NCBI RefSeq assembly: GCF_000307875.1
Contig: NZ_AJLS01000054.1
Span: 49,716 to 113,715 of the forward strand
Direction: 5' to 3'
From: Neobacillus bataviensis LMG 21833
GTDB taxonomy: Bacteria > Bacillota > Bacilli > Bacillales > Cytobacillaceae
DNA: 64,000 nt
The notes below the pieces were generated by a model. The model searched no databases. It worked only from the letters and a program-made list of their open reading frames with translations, and was not told the DNA's origin. Of this stretch, positions 44,361 through 53,375 are shown piece by piece. Both the position numbers and the translations under genes were made by a program. The stretch's first letter is position 1, and every line of letters starts with the position of its first letter.

Positions 44361-45362
44361 TTAAGTCACTTGTTTATAAAATTTAATCCGAAATTGCGTC
44401 CCCTCACCCGTCTTACTCCTAACTTCGATATCACCATTTTGATGAGTAATAATACTATGGGCCATTGCTAGGCCAATACCTACGCTGTCTTCACTGGCAT
44501 TCTTACCTTTGTAAAAACGTTTAAAAAGATATGGAAGATCTTCCTTCGCGATACCTTTTCCGCTATCAGTTATGATAAATTCAGTAAACAACGCATTTTC
44601 CGAAAAAGTAATAACAATCTTGCCACCCGTGGGGCTATGCTCTACACAATTTTTCAAAATATTAATGACGGCCTCAGCCGTCCAGTTAAGATCGCCAACA
44701 AATGAAGTGGAATCATCACCCTCAACGGAAACAGTTTGTTCCTTAATATCCATCGAAATCAGCATGGGCTCTAATGCTTTTTGAATCAGTTTTTTCACAG
44801 CTATTTGATCTTTTTTGAATGAAACTGTTCCAGCATCTATCTTTGATAGCTTTAATAATGAAGAAACAAGCCAGTCGATTCGTTCAAGCTGAATGCGGAT
44901 CGTCCGAGTGAATTCTTGTCTTTTTTCGGAAGGGAGCTTGGTATCGCTTAACAAATCAGCCATCATCATCATCGAGGTAAGTGGGGTTTTCAGCTGATGC
45001 GAAATGTCGGAAATCGCATTGGTGAGCTGGGTCTTATCCTGCTGCAAAAGCGAACCTTGTTCAGATAACATGATGGTCACTTTATAAATATTGTTTTTTA
45101 GGATACTTAACTCGCCCTCAACGTTATCACGCACATCTAGCGAATAATCGCCGCCGCTAATTTGACGTAAATACCGGGACAGGTTTGCGATTTCACGATA
45201 TCGCCAACCCGTAAAAATAAGGCTGCAGCCTATTAACAAAATAGAAATGATCAAAACGAGAACCATAACAGCTGTTGAATAAAATGCTGCAACGACAATG
45301 CCCCCTAAACTGATCAGGCACATTGACAGTAGAAACACTCGTACCTCACGATTACGCACCAT
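44361..45362 (-). CDS. Sensor histidine kinase
   Basis: 333 residues. Two N-terminal membrane helices with almost no outer loop (an intramembrane-sensing layout), a HAMP-like linker, then HisKA with ISDISHQLKTPLTSM (phospho-His) and HATPase with NILKNCVEHSP, DSGKGIAKEDLPYLF and VGIGLAMA. Such kinases often sense the state of an adjacent ABC transporter. The ATG at 45362 lies one base after the regulator stop. Confidence 0.92.
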   Translation of the reverse strand: MVRNREVRVFLLSMCLISLGGIVVAAFYSTAVMVLVLIISILLIGCSLIFTGWRYREIANLSRYLRQISGGDYSLDVRDNVEGELSILKNNIYKVTIMLSEQGSLLQQDKTQLTNAISDISHQLKTPLTSMMMMADLLSDTKLPSEKRQEFTRTIRIQLERIDWLVSSLLKLSKIDAGTVSFKKDQIAVKKLIQKALEPMLISMDIKEQTVSVEGDDSTSFVGDLNWTAEAVINILKNCVEHSPTGGKIVITFSENALFTEFIITDSGKGIAKEDLPYLFKRFYKGKNASEDSVGIGLAMAHSIITHQNGDIEVRSKTGEGTQFRIKFYKQVT

Positions 45363-45363
45363 G

Positions 45364-46047
45364 CTAATCACCGACCTTATAGCCAAATCCGCGTACTGTT
45401 TTGATAATTTGTGGTCTTTGCGGATGGTCCTCTAACTTTTCCCTTAGTCTTTTTATGTAAACCGTTAAGGTATTATCATTAACGAAGTCCCCGGCAACAT
45501 CCCAAATCCGTTCCAAAAGCTGATTTCGTGAGAGAACCTGGCCAATATGGTTCGCAAAGATTAAAAGTAAGCGGTACTCTAGGGCTGTTAACAGAATTTC
45601 TTCACCATTTTTATAGACTTTTCCTTCGAGGGTATTAATATTGACGCTTTGTATTTCAATAATAACTTTGGATTGCGGCTGTTTTTGGTATCTTCTTAGC
45701 ACAGTTTTAATCCTAGAAATCAGCTCGCGAACCCGAAATGGTTTCGTTATGTAATCATCCGCACCCATATCAAGTCCCATTACGACATTGACCTCATCAT
45801 CAATCGCGGTTAAAAAAATGACAGGAACATCACTACGCTCCTTCACGAGCTTACACAATTCATATCCGCTCCCGTCTGGCAGGGATAAATCAAATAAACA
45901 TAATGAGATTTTATCCAATTCCGCTGCTATTACCTTTTTCGCAGATGAGGCATCATGGCAAAGAATCGTGGAAAACTGATCCTGTTGCAACGAATATTCC
46001 AGTCCAAATGCAATCGTTTTATCATCTTCCACAAGCAAAATTTTCAT
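45364..46047 (-). CDS. OmpR/PhoB-family response regulator
   Basis: 227 residues: a receiver domain (LLVEDDKT, LFDLSLPDG with the phospho-Asp, TAIDDE, ITKPFR) and a winged-helix DNA-binding domain (LTALEYRLLLIFANHIGQVLSRNQLLERIW, NTLTVYIKRLREKLED). ATG at 46047 lies 8 bases after GGAGG. It forms a two-component pair with the downstream kinase and likely activates the ABC genes that follow. Confidence 0.93.
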   Translation of the reverse strand: MKILLVEDDKTIAFGLEYSLQQDQFSTILCHDASSAKKVIAAELDKISLCLFDLSLPDGSGYELCKLVKERSDVPVIFLTAIDDEVNVVMGLDMGADDYITKPFRVRELISRIKTVLRRYQKQPQSKVIIEIQSVNINTLEGKVYKNGEEILLTALEYRLLLIFANHIGQVLSRNQLLERIWDVAGDFVNDNTLTVYIKRLREKLEDHPQRPQIIKTVRGFGYKVGD

Positions 46048-46090
46048 CATCACATCCTCCTTCCACCTCTCCATTATAACAGCACAAAAA

Positions 46091-46133
46091 GGTGTCAGGC
46101 ACCATGTGAAATTTTCACATGGTGCCTGACACC
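46091..46133. repeat. Double GGTGTCAGGCACC element with 21-bp arms
   Basis: GGTGTCAGGCACCATGTGAAA (46091-46111) pairs with its exact complement at 46113-46133. It lies ~45 bases upstream of the response regulator start, in its leader rather than at a gene end. Confidence 0.9.
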
Positions 46134-46193
46134 CTTTACAAGTTTATGACAATGAAATAGAGAATTATCTCCAGTATATGATTTTCCAGCACC

Positions 46194-46370
46194 TTATTGT
46201 AATCTTGGTTCGTTTTTAAGCTTTACGTTGTTTTTGAATGTGAGATTTTCGGGATTTGAATTGTTTGTGAGGTGTTTATATGCATCCCACTGTGACATTA
46301 AAGGTTGAATCTGATGTTCAGGTACGACGATTCCCTTTTTTTCTAAGTGTTTGAAAATACTTTCAGTCAT
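46194..46370 (-). CDS. Small protein of 58 residues, unknown
   Basis: ATG 46370 to TAA 46194. MTESIFKHLEKKGIVVPEHQ then QPLMSQWDAYKHLTNNSNPENL; polar, one helical stretch, no membrane segment. A weak GGGG/AGAGAAG site precedes the ATG. Composition looks protein-like and not low-complexity, but no family is recognised. Confidence 0.5.
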   Translation of the reverse strand: MTESIFKHLEKKGIVVPEHQIQPLMSQWDAYKHLTNNSNPENLTFKNNVKLKNEPRLQ

Positions 46371-46617
46371 TCTTCTCTACCCCTTTCATGATTTCATTAA
46401 GTTATTCCTGATGAAAAAATCATGAGGTCCCCTTGGTTTTATTATATCAGTTTCCCTAACAAATTGTAAGCGTTTTCAAAATATTTAGGCTTTTAATAAA
46501 TTTCTACAGCAAAAGGGGTATTTTCAACCCTTTCAATCCCTTAAATCTAAGGGAATACCAGATTGCAGTACGGTTAAACTATAAGAGGTTACACCCTAAA
46601 ATGAAGGTGGTGTTTGC

Positions 46618-46863
46618 ATGTCAGATTTTGTGGAATCAATCGATTATGAAACAGGCACTTCTATTCAGACGTTCAACATTATTGAGACAAAAAAAATTTC
46701 TGAGGGTTATGAGATACTTTTAGAACTCGATTTGGACAGTGGTTATGTACTGGAAGGCGTTAAGATGAACATCACCAATGAGGATTTCACGGCATACGAA
46801 ACAAATGATATTCAAGAAGTAGTTAAATATGCTTTAGGATTCTTTGATCAAGCAAAACATTAA
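46618..46863 (+). CDS. Small acidic protein of unknown function
   Basis: 81 residues, acidic. IIETKKISEGYEILLELDLDSGYVLEGVKMNITNEDFTAY suggests alternating beta strands. AAGGTGG lies 7 bases before the ATG and a strong terminator follows, so it is a genuine gene. Family not recognised. Confidence 0.65.
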   Translation: MSDFVESIDYETGTSIQTFNIIETKKISEGYEILLELDLDSGYVLEGVKMNITNEDFTAYETNDIQEVVKYALGFFDQAKH

Positions 46864-46899
46864 AAAATAAATACAATATTAAAGATGATGATAGAGCCT

Positions 46900-46934
46900 G
46901 GGAAGATGACCGCCTTTAAAGGAGGCATCTTCCC
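46900..46934. terminator. Terminator
   Basis: GGGAAGATG pairs with CATCTTCCC, with an inner CCTTT/AAAGG stem, then CTTTC. It lies between the small acidic-protein gene and the convergent MOSC gene. Confidence 0.75.
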
Positions 46935-46977
46935 CTTTCAGCATCTTGGGTTTTTAACAGCTGACCTTAGCAGTATC

Positions 46978-47691
46978 CTATTCATTTGGTCCGAAAACCC
47001 GGCTACGGATATCCGGGGCACCGGGATCTTGCTTTTCTATCCGCTTAGCTAATGTAGCTCTCATGCCAGGGGCAAGCAATTCGCAACAGGCAAGTTCCTG
47101 CATATCTGAAAAGTTCTGTTGCCTCGCATGGATCACTTGATTTGCTTTTTGGATTGTCCATTGCGGATACGGGCGGTCAAGTAAGGTAAAGGATTGCCCC
47201 GCCTCTACAAATCCTTCTCGTAAAACGCGAAAATACCAGCCCGTTTTGCCCGTATTTTGCAAAAGCAGTGCCAGATTTTTTACTTTAAAACGGCGTGCGG
47301 GTTTCCAGCATGGTTGTCTAGGTTGCGAAACTTGAATTACCGCCTCACCAATTTGGAAGGTATCACCTATGGCAATCATTTCCTCTGTTATATGTTCCAT
47401 AACCAAGTTTTCTCCCATGCCGCCGGCTGTTATCTCAGAATTCCCCAGTTCCTTTTGCCAATATAAATAATTTTCAAGTGAATAGGCAAACACAGCTTTT
47501 TCTGGCCCGCCATGGTGCTCCAAATCTCCCTGTCCATCACCCGATAAGCCAGTTTTCCCAACCCAGATTGGCCCTTCAACAGGCTCTTTAAAAATTGCAC
47601 TTGTCCATATCCGTTCCATTGGATTTGCTGCCTCTTTACTGCCAATTGTTTTTGGCAAACCCACAAAGATTTTATTTAGCGTGATTTCCAC
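46978..47691 (-). CDS. MOSC-domain protein, YiiM-like
   Basis: 237 residues. GLSGDGQGDLEHHGGPEKAVFAYSLENYLYW and the Cys in VSQPRQPCWKPARR mark the MOSC molybdenum-cofactor-binding domain; a C-terminal 3-alpha domain follows. YiiM in E. coli reduces N-hydroxylated bases such as 6-hydroxylaminopurine, so detoxification of such compounds is plausible. Monocistronic. Confidence 0.9.
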   Translation of the reverse strand: MEITLNKIFVGLPKTIGSKEAANPMERIWTSAIFKEPVEGPIWVGKTGLSGDGQGDLEHHGGPEKAVFAYSLENYLYWQKELGNSEITAGGMGENLVMEHITEEMIAIGDTFQIGEAVIQVSQPRQPCWKPARRFKVKNLALLLQNTGKTGWYFRVLREGFVEAGQSFTLLDRPYPQWTIQKANQVIHARQQNFSDMQELACCELLAPGMRATLAKRIEKQDPGAPDIRSRVFGPNE

Positions 47692-47882
47692 TATTACTCA
47701 CTCCTTTGATAATTTCTGTTATATACATTCTACTAGTCTCGATTTTATATTAAACCATCCTTACGAATATTTGGATACTTTCTATGCAAAATACAGATAT
47801 GCTTCATATGTTTTTAATGGCTACATTTCCGTATGTTTATTTAGAGTTGTCAATGCCTTGCAAACAAGGAGAAAATAGGTGA

Positions 47883-50432
47883 ATGAGTATGAAAAAGATA
47901 AATAAAGAAAAGATCATATTATTCCTAAAAATTTTATTTCCGATGATCTTATTAGTTCTTGCTGGATATGAAATAAAAAAATTCACCGGAAATATGAATG
48001 TTCAGTTGTTTCGCCATGAAGTAAATCAATTGCATTTGGCCAAGATGGTCTTGATATTTCTCATTACCTTTTGCGCCATTTTCCCGATGTTTTTCTATGA
48101 TGTAATTTTAGTCAAAATTTTGGGCTTTAAAATGCCGATTAAAGAGCTGGTAAAAAAGTCCTTTATTGCGAATACCTTTTCAAATTTAATAGGCTTTGGA
48201 GGTCTTGTTGGCGCTACACTGAGAACCTATTTCTATCATGAAGCTGAGGCCGACAAAAAAATACTGGTAAAGAAAATTGCCTCAGTTTCGCTGTTTTATC
48301 TCACTGGAATCTCTTTGCTTGCTTGGACTGTTCTTATCAGTTACCAACGGACTCCTCTATTGCATGATAAAAAATGGCTCCTTTGGGCCGTAGCAGTGGT
48401 AGGTTTGTATCTGCCAATTTTTATCTCGATCTATTTTATTCAACGAAAAAAACGAGCAGAATCTATGATAGAATTTGGAATGGCGCTCAAACTGATCATG
48501 GTTTCGTTACTCGAATGGATTGCCATTTTCCTTGCTATATGGTTATTATGTTTGATTTTGAAAATCTCGATTGACTTTGCCGGGCTTGTATCCGTTTTGA
48601 TCGTTGCTTCATGCGCCGGAATTATTAGCATGATTCCCGGCGGCTTAGGATCCTTTGATTTAGTTTTTATTTGGGGTACTCATGTCTTAGGTGTTCCGGA
48701 GGAGCAAGTAGTCGTCCTTCTGCTATTTTACCGGATTGGCTATTTTATTCTTCCATTTTTACTGGGGCTAGTTTTATTCATAATGGATTTTTGGAACAGG
48801 TGGAATCAATCGTGGAATGATGTTCCTAATGCCATCCTGGGGAGAATTAGCCATATCCTTTTAACCTTTTTGGTCTTTCTGTCAGGACTTGTTTTACTTC
48901 TTTCAGCAGCCGTCCCAGGAATTATCGGAAGGCTTAAGATTGCTCAAGAATTCTTATCCTTTCCGATCATGAATATCTCACATCAACTATCAGTAGCAAC
49001 TGGTTTTATCCTGCTCGGGCTATCCCGAGGTATTCAATACAAAGAGAAGCGGGCATACCACCTAACCTTAGTCGTTTTAATCTTTGCGGCTTTATTCACC
49101 TTCTTGAAAGGGTTTGATTATGAAGAAGCATTGTATATTTTAATTGTTGTTTTGCTCTTAAGTGCATCAAAAAAACGTTTTTATAGGGAGCGTTTTGTTT
49201 TAAATTGGGGCAAAACTATTTTTGATATCGGTATGTTTGTGGTTATTACCTTTATGTTTGTATTAATTGGTTATCTCAATTTGCCTTCTTCTGAAATTAA
49301 AATGAATCCAAAGCTCTCACCCTATCTCATAAAAGACTATCGTGATTTATTTAAAAGTGCTGGGATCGGTTTAGTTATCGCGATGTTTCTTTTTTTCTTC
49401 GGCTATTTGTTTAGACGGAATAGAAAATGGGAGCTAAAAACATCCATTACCCAGGAAGAGAAAATCATGGACCATTTGGATCATTATAACGGAACGGTCC
49501 TAACACATTTAATCTTTTTACATGATAAATTTATTTATTGGAATAAAAAAGACAACGTCATGTTTGCCTATCAGGCTTATGCGGACAAGCTTGTGGTTCT
49601 CGGTGACCCTATTGGAGACCACGATGAATTACCACTTGCCATTGAAGAATTCCGAGAAACAGCGGATCTCCATGGGTATACGCCTGTTTTTTATGAAGTC
49701 AGCGAGAAAATGCTCCCATTTCTGCATGAAAACGGTTATGACTTTTTCAAGCTCGGCGAGGAGGCTTATGTTGACTTAGAAGGCTTTTCATTTGGCGGCA
49801 AAAAAATGAAAGGAGCCCGCGCAGTAAAAAACAAGTTTGAACGAGAAAATTATCAGTTTGAGATTGTATCTCCTCCTTTTCATGCAGATTTAATGAAGGA
49901 ACTTAAGGATATCTCTGATGAATGGCTACAAGGAAGAACGGAAAAAGGTTTTTCCCTCGGTTTTTTTGATGAGACTTATCTCAATAAAGCGGAAATAGCC
50001 GTTGTTAGAGCAAACGAAGTGGGGATTCTCGGATTTGTCAGCCTGATGCCGGTTTATGATCAAAACCAAACGATCTCATTGGACATGATGCGCTTTAAGA
50101 AGGATTCGCCAAACGGAACGATGGACTTTGTTTTTCTATCATTATTTGAATGGGCAAAAGAGCAAGGATATCAATCCTTTATTATTGGGATGGCTCCCTT
50201 ATCAAATGTTGGGCTGTCAAAATTTTCATTTTTAAGTGAAAAGGTTGCTTCGCAAATATTTTTGCATGGGCAATTTTTCTATTCATTTCAAGGGTTAAGA
50301 AAATTCAAAGATAAATATGCCGATATGTGGCTCCCTAAATATTTAGCTTTTCGAAGGAAATCTTCACTGCCTATTACCATGACACAAATTACCCTGTTAA
50401 TAGGTAAGAAACGACCAAAATCAAAACAGTAG
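47883..50432 (+). CDS. mprF: Phosphatidylglycerol lysyltransferase / flippase MprF
   Basis: 849 residues, full-length for MprF. The N-terminal ~500 residues hold about 12-14 membrane segments of the flippase domain (SNLIGFGGLVGATLRTYFY; MIPGGLGSFDLVF). The C-terminal DUF2156 GNAT-like domain transfers an aminoacyl group, usually lysine, from tRNA to phosphatidylglycerol (SLDMMRFKKDSPNGTMDFVFLSLFEWAKEQGY). The product lowers surface charge and protects against cationic peptides. AAGGAG precedes ATG 47883. Its location next to an ABC/two-component module fits an envelope-defence role. Confidence 0.95.
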   Translation: MSMKKINKEKIILFLKILFPMILLVLAGYEIKKFTGNMNVQLFRHEVNQLHLAKMVLIFLITFCAIFPMFFYDVILVKILGFKMPIKELVKKSFIANTFSNLIGFGGLVGATLRTYFYHEAEADKKILVKKIASVSLFYLTGISLLAWTVLISYQRTPLLHDKKWLLWAVAVVGLYLPIFISIYFIQRKKRAESMIEFGMALKLIMVSLLEWIAIFLAIWLLCLILKISIDFAGLVSVLIVASCAGIISMIPGGLGSFDLVFIWGTHVLGVPEEQVVVLLLFYRIGYFILPFLLGLVLFIMDFWNRWNQSWNDVPNAILGRISHILLTFLVFLSGLVLLLSAAVPGIIGRLKIAQEFLSFPIMNISHQLSVATGFILLGLSRGIQYKEKRAYHLTLVVLIFAALFTFLKGFDYEEALYILIVVLLLSASKKRFYRERFVLNWGKTIFDIGMFVVITFMFVLIGYLNLPSSEIKMNPKLSPYLIKDYRDLFKSAGIGLVIAMFLFFFGYLFRRNRKWELKTSITQEEKIMDHLDHYNGTVLTHLIFLHDKFIYWNKKDNVMFAYQAYADKLVVLGDPIGDHDELPLAIEEFRETADLHGYTPVFYEVSEKMLPFLHENGYDFFKLGEEAYVDLEGFSFGGKKMKGARAVKNKFERENYQFEIVSPPFHADLMKELKDISDEWLQGRTEKGFSLGFFDETYLNKAEIAVVRANEVGILGFVSLMPVYDQNQTISLDMMRFKKDSPNGTMDFVFLSLFEWAKEQGYQSFIIGMAPLSNVGLSKFSFLSEKVASQIFLHGQFFYSFQGLRKFKDKYADMWLPKYLAFRRKSSLPITMTQITLLIGKKRPKSKQ

Positions 50433-50500
50433 TCGTGATTCATTTACTACTGCAATCCATAGATTGACGGAAATCGCAACCTGAAATTTCACCAAATATT

Positions 50501-50543
50501 AACCAAAGAAAGATTGGCTTTTCGAGCCAATCTTTCTTTGGTT
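50501..50543. terminator. Bidirectional terminator
   Basis: AACCAAAGAAAGATTGGCT pairs perfectly with AGCCAATCTTTCTTTGGTT around TTTCG. It separates mprF from the convergent DedA-PAP2 gene. Confidence 0.92.
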
Positions 50544-50579
50544 TTAGAATTTATGAAGAATAAAATGCACCTAATCTTA

Positions 50580-51893
50580 TTAATTAGCTTTGACTTCAAT
50601 ATGGAAATTTCGCAGCAAACGAAAAAACTCTAGTCCAAGGATATTTAAACTTAACCAAACTCCACCAAATATATATCCCACCACAATATCACTAGGATAT
50701 TGAACATTAAAAAAGATACGGCTAACTGCTATGAAAAATAATAAAAACAGGGCTCCGGCAACAGTTGCTGTATGAAGTCGTGCTTTACCGGTGTATCGCA
50801 CTATTACAAAAATGGCAAAACCATAGATGACAAGTACCATTAATGACTGTTCACTTGGAAAGTTATTGAACAAGTCCTGCGCGGAAGTTTGATTATTAGG
50901 TGCCAAGCTATGGAATAGACTTCTTAAACTTTCTTCAAATAATTCTCCACCTGAAACAATAAGCATCCATGTAATGGTTTCAAGAACTTTATTTCTCCCC
51001 TTCCATAATATCCATATTAATGTAAAGACACATAAGCAAAAAAGGACTTTAGACGTCCCTAGAAAAGAGAAAGCCTGCATGACAGAAGTCCACTCATGTC
51101 CAAAAGTAGACGGAACCAAAAAGGTCATCGTTTCATCGAATTCTTGAAACTCATTTGTTAACAAACTTTGAATGACTTCGATCATTAAGACACTAAATAC
51201 AAGTGTGATGACAACGGTGCTCACAATTAATATCCCTGTTCGTCTTCTTGACTTCAATAATTTCATCATTTTGTTGATCCATAAAATGGCTGCATCTTTA
51301 ATTTGTTGTTTCTTTCTACGGTATACATAAACAAGAACCAAGATGATTAAAGCGATAATTATGCCAATTATAAGATATTTTTTTATGGATGCATGGAATT
51401 GATCCCATTTTGGTCCTAGTATTTTACCTAGCGAAATAAACGTGGCAACCCAAATAAATGCACCACTATAGGCATATAGAGCGTAGGTACGAAATTTGAG
51501 ATTTGTAATCCCTGAAAAATAGCCCGTGAAATGTCTTACTCCGGGGATAAAATAAGCAATGATTAGCAACTTATTCCCATACTTACTAAACCATTTAGAG
51601 GTGTTTTCTATTCGTTCCGGGCCTAGGTGGAATTTCCTACCGTATTTTTCAAAAAAAACAGTACCATATTTTTTACCTATCCAATAAGCAATGGTCATTC
51701 CAATTGAACTCCCCAAGCCAGCAACGATAATACTGGTAAACCATCCCTGATGTCCTTGGTAGACAAGAAATCCAGTGTAACTCATAATGAGCTCACCCGG
51801 TAGTGGGAGTGCTAACAGCTCAAGTGTAAGCGCGATAAATAACAATACATATCCATACTGATCCAGATAAGATGTAATAACACCCACAGACAA
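50580..51893 (-). CDS. DedA (SNARE-associated) - PAP2 fusion membrane protein with altered PAP2 motifs
   Basis: 437 residues. Residues ~1-190 are a DedA domain (LPLPGELIMSYTGFLVYQG, FIPGVRHFTGYFSG), a family linked to undecaprenyl-phosphate or phospholipid flipping. After a basic linker, ~215-425 form a PAP2-like domain. The PAP2 signature PSGH reads PSEQ and SRxxxxxHxxxD reads SRIFFNVQYPSD, so both catalytic His positions are Gln; the KxxxxxxRP motif is also missing. This half is probably not a phosphatase and may bind a lipid phosphate without cleaving it. It lies next to mprF and converges with it. Confidence 0.88.
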   Translation of the reverse strand: MSVGVITSYLDQYGYVLLFIALTLELLALPLPGELIMSYTGFLVYQGHQGWFTSIIVAGLGSSIGMTIAYWIGKKYGTVFFEKYGRKFHLGPERIENTSKWFSKYGNKLLIIAYFIPGVRHFTGYFSGITNLKFRTYALYAYSGAFIWVATFISLGKILGPKWDQFHASIKKYLIIGIIIALIILVLVYVYRRKKQQIKDAAILWINKMMKLLKSRRRTGILIVSTVVITLVFSVLMIEVIQSLLTNEFQEFDETMTFLVPSTFGHEWTSVMQAFSFLGTSKVLFCLCVFTLIWILWKGRNKVLETITWMLIVSGGELFEESLRSLFHSLAPNNQTSAQDLFNNFPSEQSLMVLVIYGFAIFVIVRYTGKARLHTATVAGALFLLFFIAVSRIFFNVQYPSDIVVGYIFGGVWLSLNILGLEFFRLLRNFHIEVKAN

Positions 51894-51916
51894 CCCTCAC
51901 TTTTATGATTATACGA

Positions 51917-51949
51917 AAGCAGGGAACCATCATAAAGGGTTCCCTGCTT
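51917..51949. terminator. Terminator
   Basis: AAGCAGGGAACC pairs perfectly with GGTTCCCTGCTT around ten bases, five bases beyond the symporter stop. Confidence 0.8.
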
Positions 51950-51953
51950 AATA

Positions 51954-53201
51954 TTAAGCTGCGTTTTGTTCCTGACGATCATCAAGGCTATGGCCTTCCC
52001 ATTTGGTAATCACAATAGCCGCTAATGAGTTTCCGACAATGTTTACACATGTACGTGCCATGTCCAAGATTCGGTCAATACCGGCAATAAATGCAAGTCC
52101 CTCGGCAGGGATTCCCACACTGCCTAATGTAGCAAGAAGTACGACAAATGATACCCCCGGCACCCCAGCAATTCCCTTGGAGGTTAGCATCAGGACAAAC
52201 ACTAATGTAATTTGCTGTCCGATGCTCATCGGAATTCCATACATTTGTGCAATGAACATGGCCGCAATCGCTTGATAAAGGGTCGATCCATCTAGATTAA
52301 AGGAATAACCGGTCGGAATGACAAAAGAAGTAATCGACTTCGGACAACCGATTTTCTCCATCTTCTCCATAAGTTTCGGTAGAACGGTTTCTGAACTCGC
52401 AGTCGTATAGCCCAAAATCAGTTCGTCCTTTAAATACCGGATTAGTTTAAAAACATTATACCCGGCAATCTTAGCCACTAACCCCAAAACTACTAAAATG
52501 AAAAAGATCATTGACCCATATACAACTAAAACCAGTTTTCCCAGTGGAATTAGCGAGGTGATCCCAAATTTAGAAACGGTCACACCAATCAAGGCAAAAA
52601 CACCAAATGGTGCTAATTTCATAATCTGGTTTGTGACAAAAAACATCGCATCTGCCGTTCCTTTGAAGAAATTAAGAATAGGCAGGCCTTTCTCGCCAAT
52701 CGCCGCCACTCCAAGCCCAAACATAACGGAGAAGAAAATGATCGCAAGCATATCGCCATTTGCAAGCGACTGCATGATATTGGTAGGAACAATGTTCACC
52801 ACTGTATCAATCATTGAATGTGATTCCGTTTTTTCAGCTGTGCTTACATAACTGTTAATATCCGTCTTCGTTAATTGGGAACGGTCTACCCCAAGCCCAG
52901 GTTGAAATACATTCGCGGCAAGAAGGCCAACAATGATGGCAATTGTGGTAATAATTTCAAAATATAGCAGTGTTTTGCCACCAAGCTTTCCCAAAGACTT
53001 CATGTCACCAACGCCTGCAACACCAACGATAAGACTTGAAATAACAATCGGAACAACTATCATTTTAATTAAACGAATAAATATATCACCAATTGGCTGG
53101 AGATAGCTTGCTACCTGCGGATTGCCATAAAAAGCTGCTCCGACTGCAATACCTAGAGCAAGTCCAATGAATATCTGCCATGCTAAACTAATTTTCTTCA
53201 T
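51954..53201 (-). CDS. gltT: Dicarboxylate/amino acid:cation symporter (GltT/GltP type)
   Basis: 415 residues, DAACS (SLC1) family. GYTTASSETVLPKLME is the serine-rich hairpin 1 and GYSFNLDGSTLYQ the helix 7 cation-site motif; GVPGVSFVVL and DRILDMARTCVNIVGNSLAA define hairpin 2 and helix 8. It imports glutamate, aspartate or a C4-dicarboxylate with H+ or Na+. ATG 53201 lies 8 bases after AGGAG; a longer frame upstream has no ribosome site. Monocistronic. Confidence 0.9.
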   Translation of the reverse strand: MKKISLAWQIFIGLALGIAVGAAFYGNPQVASYLQPIGDIFIRLIKMIVVPIVISSLIVGVAGVGDMKSLGKLGGKTLLYFEIITTIAIIVGLLAANVFQPGLGVDRSQLTKTDINSYVSTAEKTESHSMIDTVVNIVPTNIMQSLANGDMLAIIFFSVMFGLGVAAIGEKGLPILNFFKGTADAMFFVTNQIMKLAPFGVFALIGVTVSKFGITSLIPLGKLVLVVYGSMIFFILVVLGLVAKIAGYNVFKLIRYLKDELILGYTTASSETVLPKLMEKMEKIGCPKSITSFVIPTGYSFNLDGSTLYQAIAAMFIAQMYGIPMSIGQQITLVFVLMLTSKGIAGVPGVSFVVLLATLGSVGIPAEGLAFIAGIDRILDMARTCVNIVGNSLAAIVITKWEGHSLDDRQEQNAA

Positions 53202-53330
53202 CAACATTTCTCCTTTTGTTTTATATAAAAAGTTGATTAACACTAAAAATGTCTTCATTGAAGTTATTATTTTAGAATAACATGCAATACAAAAAAAAAA
53301 AAGAAGTTTTGGAGTTAATTTAAACATAAG

Positions 53331-53361
53331 AAAACCTTGCCAGCAAAATTGGCAAGGTTTT
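53331..53361. terminator. Terminator of the hypothetical gene at 53376
   Basis: AAAACCTTGCCA pairs with TGGCAAGGTTTT around seven bases. Confidence 0.8.
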
Positions 53362-53375
53362 CTATTTGGCTATAC

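Noticed and set aside
47681..47878. 65-residue frame upstream of mprF
   Set aside because: No ribosome site; overlaps the start of the divergent MOSC gene; it looks like random AT-rich translation.
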